Shown here piece after piece: positions 5,780 to 10,299 of a DNA stretch of 10,299 bases; position 1 is the first letter of the stretch, and each line of letters starts with the position of its first letter. The DNA lies in assembly GCA_030533035.1 (NCBI GenBank), contig JAUNJW010000055.1:1-10299 (forward strand). Reading direction: 5' to 3'. Origin of the DNA: Erysipelotrichaceae bacterium. GTDB taxonomy: Bacteria; Bacillota_I; Bacilli_A; Erysipelotrichales; Erysipelotrichaceae. A model generated the notes under the pieces. That model did no database searches and had not been told where the DNA came from. It saw only the letters and a list, made by a program, of their open reading frames with translations. The position numbers and the translations under genes were made by a program.

Positions 5780-8218
5780 TTAAATCGAGAAGCGTCCCTT
5801 TGTGATCCTGCCGAGCAGGAAATTGAGTACGACGACAAACAGCAGGATGCCGGCCGCCATCGCGCAGCTCATCGGCTGGCTTGTGAATGTCCAGTATTCA
5901 TAGAGCTGGAAACCGATTGTCTTCGTGCTTCCTGTATACAGGAGCGTTGTCATCGAGAGTTCATAGAAGCTCGGGATGAAGATCAGGAACCAGCCGGCGG
6001 CGATTGACGGGAAGATCAGCGGTCCGGTGATTCTCCTCATTGTCGTGAACCAGCCGGCACCGGAAATCTGTGAGCATTCCTCAAGCGAGACATGCACCTG
6101 GCTCATGCTCGAGGAGACGGTCCGCATTCCCATCATCAGGTGCTTGATCAGATAGGCGACGATCATGATCCAGACTGTTCCGTAAATGTTGACGCCATAA
6201 TTTCCGCGCATCGACATGATCAGGCCGAGCGCGATGACAACTGACGGCGTGCCGGAGCCCAGCGTGATCAGGAACGCGGGAATGGATCTGCCCTTCAGCC
6301 GGGTGCGCAGCTGAAGGTAATTCATGACTGTCGAAATCACGATGCCGGCCGTGGCAGCCGCCCCGGCAAACAGCAGTGAGTTCTTCAGGCAGTGCATGGT
6401 TTCATTGCGGGCAAACACGGTTGTCCAGTTTGACGTTGTGAAGTTGCCGGCCGCCAGCACGCTCTTGCCGACGTCTGTCTTGAAGGATGTCAGCAGGATT
6501 GTCGCAAACGGCAGGACAATCACAATCACGGCAAATAATGAAACCAGGATGGTCAGCGGCCACCGCCAGGAACGCAGGTGGACGACAGACGGTGTGACCG
6601 ATTTGCCTGACACTGTAATGTACTGCTTCTTTGCCAGAACTACATCGGAGATCAGCAGGATTCCCAGTGCCATCGCCATCAGGAAGACTGACAGAGCCGT
6701 CGCGTCAAGCATCCCCTTCTGCCCGAGCGAGGTGTATTCAACGATGCGGGTCGTTATTGTGTTGACATTGCCGGGCTTGCCGATAATCGAAGGAATTCCG
6801 TAGCAGCTCGCGGCACTCACAAACACCAGGAGCGCCCCGGCCAGCAGTGACGGCAGCATCAGCGGCAGGTCAATCCGGAAGATTGTCTTCAGCGGCGAGG
6901 CGCCGGAGATCCTGCTGGCGTCCTCGAGGGTCGGATCCATCTTCTCCATGGCCCGGCTGATCGTGATAAACGCGTAAGGATAATAGAACGTTGTCAATAC
7001 CCAGATCAGTCCCGGCAGGCTGTAGACGTTCAGCGGACCGGGAACATCCCCGAGATGGAAAATCTGCCTGATCCAGAGATTGAGCATGCCGACATTCGGA
7101 TTCATCAGCCTGAGCCAGGCCATAGCCCCGACATACGGCGGCACCATATAGGTGATGACAAACAGTGTCCGGAAGAACTTCCGGCCGTAGAGATTAGTCC
7201 TTCCGATCAGGAAGGCAAGCGGGAACGCGATCAGCGTACCGAACAGCATGGCGCTGAAGGACGCGATCACGGTGTTTTTGATCGCTTCGGTGTTCAGCGG
7301 ATAGCTGACCAGCCGCCCCAGCACATCCAGCGTGAATTTCCCGTCCGGGAAAACAGCGTTGATGACAATATGCAGCAGCGGAATGATCTGAAAGACAATC
7401 AGGAAGTCGGCAATCGCCAGAATCAGGATCCATTTGATGTCAAACGTCCAGTTCCCGTCAGACGCATTGATCAGCCACAGCAGCAGGATATCCAGCATCC
7501 CGAGGATGCCAATGAGCATAAGCGTGCGGCCGCTGCTGATATAGAACTGGCGGAACCATGACATATTCCCTTCCGCGATCATTTTGCAGATTTCGGCCTG
7601 CTGGTCCTTGCCGCGCACACTCTTCTTCATCTGGCTGACATGATCGGAAAGCCCGGTCTGGTCTGCCGAACAGCTGACGAAGAACATCTGCATCAGCATC
7701 GCCTGCCGCTCCGTCCCGCTGAGATCCTCAGCCTTTTTCTTCGCTTCCGCCGGCAGACTGCGTGAGGAATCAAGCATGCATCGGAGCAGTTCTGTTCTGA
7801 ATGTTTCCGCATCCTTTACCTTTGCAATCTTCTTGCGGTCGGATGAACTTAATGACGGACCGCTGAACAGATAGCGGGCAAACAGAAGCCGGTAGCGGGT
7901 ATCCTCCGCCATGTCCTCATCAGCCGCTCCTTCAAGAAGCACATCCCGGATTTCCCTGATCTGCGCATTCTCGTTTTCACCCAGTGTATTCAGAGCCGGT
8001 TCCATCTGGTTTTTCCAGACGGCGCCTGTATCGCTGCTGAGCTGGTATGCGTAATAAAAACTGCTTTCGCTGCTGAAGCCCGACGCGTCGGCAATCCCTT
8101 TTCCGCGGAAACCGAAAAATGTCAGCGCCGCGCTGAGCACCAGCAGAACCACCAGAACTGCCTTGAGTGCTGAAGCAGACTGTATATTCAGTTTTACCCC
8201 TGTTGTTTTTTCATCCAT
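5780..8218 (-). CDS. Fused two-domain ABC permease with large N-terminal extension
   Basis: This integral membrane subunit forms both halves of the transport channel in one 812-residue chain, as in FbpB/ThiP-type permeases (usually about 500-560 residues). Seen: two tandem BPD_transp_1 domains, each with an EAA coupling loop: EDASRISGASPLKT followed by DLPLMLPSLLAG (432-461), and EECSQISGAGWFTTMRR followed by PLIFPSIAAG (713-742). These helices contact the ATPase. The first about 255 residues are an addition: a membrane segment at 18-36, then about 190 polar, mostly helical residues (37-228) expected outside the cell, and another membrane segment at 231-250 before the canonical first half. 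I recognise no domain in the extension. The start ATG 8218 has AGGGG seven bases upstream. It lies 62 bases below the binding-protein gene, with a hairpin between them. The transporter role is sure; the substrate and the role of the extension are unknown. Confidence 0.93.
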   Translation of the reverse strand: MDEKTTGVKLNIQSASALKAVLVVLLVLSAALTFFGFRGKGIADASGFSSESSFYYAYQLSSDTGAVWKNQMEPALNTLGENENAQIREIRDVLLEGAADEDMAEDTRYRLLFARYLFSGPSLSSSDRKKIAKVKDAETFRTELLRCMLDSSRSLPAEAKKKAEDLSGTERQAMLMQMFFVSCSADQTGLSDHVSQMKKSVRGKDQQAEICKMIAEGNMSWFRQFYISSGRTLMLIGILGMLDILLLWLINASDGNWTFDIKWILILAIADFLIVFQIIPLLHIVINAVFPDGKFTLDVLGRLVSYPLNTEAIKNTVIASFSAMLFGTLIAFPLAFLIGRTNLYGRKFFRTLFVITYMVPPYVGAMAWLRLMNPNVGMLNLWIRQIFHLGDVPGPLNVYSLPGLIWVLTTFYYPYAFITISRAMEKMDPTLEDASRISGASPLKTIFRIDLPLMLPSLLAGALLVFVSAASCYGIPSIIGKPGNVNTITTRIVEYTSLGQKGMLDATALSVFLMAMALGILLISDVVLAKKQYITVSGKSVTPSVVHLRSWRWPLTILVSLFAVIVIVLPFATILLTSFKTDVGKSVLAAGNFTTSNWTTVFARNETMHCLKNSLLFAGAAATAGIVISTVMNYLQLRTRLKGRSIPAFLITLGSGTPSVVIALGLIMSMRGNYGVNIYGTVWIMIVAYLIKHLMMGMRTVSSSMSQVHVSLEECSQISGAGWFTTMRRITGPLIFPSIAAGWFLIFIPSFYELSMTTLLYTGSTKTIGFQLYEYWTFTSQPMSCAMAAGILLFVVVLNFLLGRITKGRFSI

Positions 8219-8243
8219 GAATCTGCCCCTTTTTCAACAGACA

Positions 8244-8268
8244 GGGATGATGTTGGCCACACCATCCC
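8244..8268 (-). promoter_or_regulatory. Intergenic hairpin between binding-protein and permease genes
   Basis: On the minus strand GGGATGGTG and CATCATCCC form a 9-bp stem (one G-U pair) around a 7-base loop. It begins 12 bases after the binding-protein stop and is not followed by a T run. Such hairpins often stabilise the upstream message or attenuate downstream genes, raising binding protein over permease. That role is inferred from position only. Confidence 0.5.
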
Positions 8269-8280
8269 CGCAGATTGTCT

Positions 8281-9420
8281 TTACTTTGTTACAGTCTCTG
8301 TCCAGAGATTGTTGATTTCTTCACGGCTGTGATAAGCCTTTTCCCAGTCGACACCCATGTCCATTTTGATCAGGTCGTCTGTCGGGATGGAATGCGCGGG
8401 ATACTTTTCCTCATCGGCAAGCACGGAGTGCATATACGCCTGCATGATGATCTCCTGCGCTTCTTCTGTCAGCATCCATTTCGCGACTGCTTCGGCGGCT
8501 TCTGTATTCACGTTCTTGGAATACTCCTCGGCGACGATCATGACAGTGGAAGGGATCAGGATAACGCCGTCCTCGGGATAGATCACCTCGAGGTTTGTGA
8601 CTTTGTTGCCCTTCTTTTCTTCATCATTGATGTATTTCAGGATGGATTCTTCAAGAATCATGATGGAGGCGCATTCGCCGCTCTGCAGCTTGGCGATCGC
8701 GGTGCTGCCGGATTCACGCATAACCTTGTTGGCAGCGAGGCCCTGCAGGTATTCTTCACCGTATGTGTCAAGCAGTGAAACAACAGACGCATAGGCGGAA
8801 CCGCTGGTCATCGGATCGCTCATGGAAATATAGCCCTTCAGGGAAGGATCTGTTGCGAAGTCCTTGAAGCTCTTCGGAATGTTCACGCCTCTTTCCGCCC
8901 ATTTGTCATCCATCTCGGGGTTATGGGCCAGAACCATGTTCAGAACACGGACAGGATACCAGTAGCCGTCTTCGTCATATTCGAAACGGAGCAGCTCATC
9001 CGGATTTTCGATTTCAAACGGATGCAGATAGCCGTAATCCTTGAGTTCGAGAGAGAATGCCGGCTCGGCGACCATGAACATGTCGGCGTCAAGCGGCTGG
9101 TCACGGTTTTCACCCATTTCGCCGTAGATCTTTGTGATCAGGGCGCTGGTGCCGGAATAGTAGAAGAAACTGCCGTCATTGCCCGGCGTCAGGTTCGGGA
9201 ATTTCTTCTTGAGAGCTTCATCCATCATCTCAATGGCGAAGTCATACATTGAAGTGTAGATAACAAGTTCACCCGAAACATCGTCATCTTCAGTCTCTGA
9301 AGTATCTGCTGCGTCTTCAGACGGCGCCGGTTTCTTCTCTTCTTCCTTTGCGCCGCATCCGGCCATCAGTCCCATGCTTAAGCACAGAAGCAGGGATAAT
9401 CCTGTTTTCATAGTTTTCAT
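8281..9420 (-). CDS. Lipoprotein solute-binding protein of ABC importer (FbpA-like fold)
   Basis: This membrane-anchored receptor captures the substrate outside the cell and delivers it to the permease. It has 379 residues. Seen: a lipoprotein signal peptide with a hydrophobic core (residues 7-19) and lipobox LMAGC, with Cys22 as the lipidated residue. An acidic, Pro/Glu-rich tether (25-48) follows, then a family 1/6 type extracellular binding domain starting ELVIYTSMYD (51-60). Other typical pieces are YYSGTSALITKI (87-98), DADMFMVAEP (111-120), SDPMTSGSAYASV (201-213) and SGECASIMILEES (247-259). The DP-x-x-SG-x-Y ligand loop is shared by Fe(III), 2-aminoethylphosphonate and sugar-phosphate receptors. 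I do not see the adjacent tyrosine pair of classical iron-binding FbpA in the expected place, which argues mildly against iron. Start ATG 9420 is chosen because GGAGGAG lies upstream (9432-9438) and the signal peptide begins properly; a start at 9459 would put that site inside the gene. Confidence 0.93.
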   Translation of the reverse strand: MKTMKTGLSLLLCLSMGLMAGCGAKEEEKKPAPSEDAADTSETEDDDVSGELVIYTSMYDFAIEMMDEALKKKFPNLTPGNDGSFFYYSGTSALITKIYGEMGENRDQPLDADMFMVAEPAFSLELKDYGYLHPFEIENPDELLRFEYDEDGYWYPVRVLNMVLAHNPEMDDKWAERGVNIPKSFKDFATDPSLKGYISMSDPMTSGSAYASVVSLLDTYGEEYLQGLAANKVMRESGSTAIAKLQSGECASIMILEESILKYINDEEKKGNKVTNLEVIYPEDGVILIPSTVMIVAEEYSKNVNTEAAEAVAKWMLTEEAQEIIMQAYMHSVLADEEKYPAHSIPTDDLIKMDMGVDWEKAYHSREEINNLWTETVTK

Positions 9421-9457
9421 ATAGTTAAATTCTCCTCCGGCTGACATAAACGATGCC

Positions 9458-9480
9458 ATGCAGGAAATATGTTACTGCAT
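9458..9480 (-). other. Small hairpin in the 5' leader of the binding-protein mRNA
   Basis: ATGCAG (9458-9463) pairs with CTGCAT (9475-9480) across an 11-base loop, inside the roughly 76-base leader predicted from the promoter at 9503-9530. It is short, and may protect the 5' end or mean nothing. Confidence 0.3.
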
Positions 9481-9502
9481 TCAACCGTAAAAACCTTCAA
9501 AC

Positions 9503-9530
9503 ATTATACCCGAGGTTGTGAGAATATGAA
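9503..9530 (-). promoter_or_regulatory. Promoter of the ABC transporter operon
   Basis: On the minus strand a consensus -10, TATAAT (9503-9508), lies 16 bases from a TTCATA -35 (9525-9530, four of six matches). Transcription would start near 9496, leaving about 76 bases to the ATG at 9420. The inverted repeat at 9533-9586 directly abuts the -35 upstream, a position suited to activator or repressor binding. Confidence 0.65.
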
Positions 9531-9532
9531 TA

Positions 9533-9586
9533 ACAGCATTGCCGGAAACATGTTTTTTTTCAGTTTCCGGCTGATGAAAATGCTGT
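9533..9586. repeat. Two-part inverted repeat in divergent intergenic region
   Basis: Outer arms ACAGCATT (9533-9540) and AATGCTGT (9579-9586) are perfect 8-mers. Directly inside lie perfect 9-mers GCCGGAAAC (9541-9549) and GTTTCCGGC (9563-9571) with a 13-base T-rich loop. The left side is contiguous (17 bases); the right side carries a 7-base bulge (9572-9578). It sits upstream of the ABC operon -35 and about 130 bases before the EamA start. It could be an operator, a structured RNA on the EamA side, or a relic terminator; on the plus strand no T run follows, and the T run lies in the loop. Confidence 0.7.
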
Positions 9587-9706
9587 CTGAATGCACATAA
9601 TGGTTTATGTTCCCGGTGACTGGGCGGATCACGGACCACATTGGAAACAAATCTTTCAAAAAACACGTAAAATAATACTGTCATCCGCACATGCGGCTGA
9701 TGAAAA
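9568..9706 (+). repeat. 13-bp direct repeat CGGCTGATGAAAA, two copies
   Basis: CGGCTGATGAAAA occurs at 9568-9580 and again at 9694-9706, 126 bases apart start to start. A shorter related match, CCGGCTGA, is at 9437-9444 beside the binding-protein ribosome binding site. The first copy overlaps the right arms of the inverted repeat; the second leads into the EamA ribosome binding site. Shared regulation is possible but unproven. Confidence 0.5.
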
Positions 9707-9710
9707 GGAA
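9681..9710 (+). promoter_or_regulatory. Imperfect dyad and ribosome binding site before EamA gene
   Basis: A 20-base dyad (9681-9700; TCA-CCGC arms mirrored by GCGG-TGA, eight of ten pairs matching) abuts the AAGGAA ribosome binding site (9705-9710), which stands five bases before the ATG at 9716. As RNA it gives a short CCGC/GCGG hairpin that does not cover the binding site; as DNA it could be a repressor site. A plus-strand -10-like TAAAAT at 9668-9673 lies just upstream but lacks a well-spaced -35. Confidence 0.45.
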
Positions 9711-9715
9711 TCTTA

Positions 9716-10299
9716 ATGAAGGAAACACTGAAGGAAAACAACATCGGTTCAGTCATCCGGCTGGCCGGGGCTATGCTGATCTTCGGAACGATCGGCATTT
9801 TCAGACGGTTCATTCCCCTTTCAAGTGCCCTGCTGGCCAGTGTCAGGGGAATCACCGGAGCGTTGTTCCTTTTATGCATTCTGTTCCTGCGGAAAAAAAA
9901 CAATTCAGTTCAGACAGATCCCAGGGCAAAGCTGTCATTTATCATTTCCGGCTGCCTGATCGGGCTCAACTGGATGTTTCTGTTTGAGGCGTACCGTTAT
10001 ACAACCGTCGGAATCGCGACATTGTGCTATTACATGCAGCCGACGATTGTCCTTCTGCTTTCACCGCTGCTCTTCCATGAGAAACTGACGGCGCGGAAAC
10101 TGGTCTGCGCAATTATTGCGGCAGCCGGCATGTTTCTGATTTCCGCCAATGATATCCAGGGCGGCAATTTCAGGGGGATCGTCTATGGCCTGGCGGCGGC
10201 ATGTCTTTATGCCGGCGTTGTCATCGTCAACAACAAAGCGCCGGCCGCGGACGCCTATGAGAAAACAGTCCTCCAGCTGATTTCCGCCGGTGGTGTTCT
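9716..10299 (+). CDS. EamA/DMT-family permease, N-terminal part (cut by window edge)
   Basis: This belongs to the drug/metabolite transporter superfamily of ten-helix permeases that usually export amino acids or other small metabolites. The window shows 194 codons of an expected about 290-300, so the first EamA repeat and the start of the second. Seen: hydrophobic helices at about 12-29, 37-58, 74-91, 96-119, 126-143 and 154-172. Family-typical stretches include IFRRFIPLSSALLASVRG (28-45), GLNWMFLFEAYRYTTVGIA (83-101), CYYMQPTIVLLLSPLLFHEKLT (104-125) and NDIQGGNFRGIVYGLAAA (145-162). The last two match the end of repeat one and the opening of repeat two in EamA proteins. The start is fixed by AAGGAA five bases upstream. 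It is divergent from the ABC operon, sharing a 295-base intergenic region. The substrate cannot be inferred from the sequence, and no regulator gene is visible beside it. Confidence 0.9.
   Translation, partial: MKETLKENNIGSVIRLAGAMLIFGTIGIFRRFIPLSSALLASVRGITGALFLLCILFLRKKNNSVQTDPRAKLSFIISGCLIGLNWMFLFEAYRYTTVGIATLCYYMQPTIVLLLSPLLFHEKLTARKLVCAIIAAAGMFLISANDIQGGNFRGIVYGLAAACLYAGVVIVNNKAPAADAYEKTVLQLISAGGV

Noticed and set aside
7055..7561. Plus-strand open frame of 168 codons, rich in Asp, Gln, Pro and His
   Set aside because: It is the reverse reading of hydrophobic permease helices, which gives this polar composition; no start signal.
8275..8778. Plus-strand open frame of 167 codons
   Set aside because: It is antisense to the solute-binding protein gene, which is well supported by its signal peptide and binding-domain motifs.
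1939..9715. Defence system, CRISPR array, phage or toxin-antitoxin island
   Set aside because: No regularly spaced repeats, nuclease, helicase, integrase or small paired genes are visible. The region consists of a sensor phosphatase and an ordinary ABC importer operon.
9481..9903. Minus-strand open frame of 140 codons across the divergent promoter region
   Set aside because: It crosses the compound inverted repeat and the start of the EamA gene, and no protein family is recognisable.

Overview
The window looks like the chromosome of a Bacillota (Firmicute) gut-type anaerobe. GC content is moderate (about 50%), Shine-Dalgarno sites are purine-rich (GGAGGAG, AGGAAG, AAGGAA), and the gene content fits: hexuronate catabolism, a LytS-type sensor fused to a SpoIIE phosphatase, a lipoprotein-dependent ABC importer, and IS1182-like transposase debris. 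I cannot name a genus. An Erysipelotrichia or Clostridia member is my best guess.

Left part (1-1925): on the minus strand lies glucuronate isomerase uxaC, which runs off the left edge. It overlaps by 4 bases the 3' end of a 2-keto-3-deoxygluconate kinase gene (kdgK). Only about the last 137 codons of the kinase remain. Its 5' part is replaced, at about 1470-1493, by the 3' end of an IS1182-like transposase on the plus strand, itself frameshifted in an A run. So a hexuronate operon was broken by an insertion followed by deletion. A nested hairpin with T runs on both sides (1855-1925) closes this zone.

Middle part (1939-4675): one minus-strand gene encodes a 5TMR-LYT membrane sensor, an extracytoplasmic domain, HAMP and a PP2C/SpoIIE phosphatase. 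It is interrupted by a frameshift close to the last catalytic motif. About 315 bases separate it from the next gene, with a weak extended -10 promoter and a strong terminator for the upstream operon.

Right part (4676-9715): a three-gene minus-strand operon encodes a lipoprotein solute-binding protein, a fused two-domain permease with an unusually large N-terminal extension, and an ATPase of the CysA/FbpC class. It begins at a promoter at about 9503-9530 and ends at the terminator at 4609-4649. The family includes transporters for Fe(III), phosphonates, thiamine and sugar phosphates. The sequence does not settle the substrate.

The right end (9716-10299) holds the first 194 codons of a divergent EamA/DMT-family permease. 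The divergent intergenic region carries a long two-part inverted repeat, a 13-bp direct repeat and a dyad just before the EamA ribosome binding site. I found no tRNA, rRNA, CRISPR array, recognisable riboswitch or defence system. The most notable points are the IS/kdgK junction, the broken phosphatase, the permease extension and the structured divergent region.
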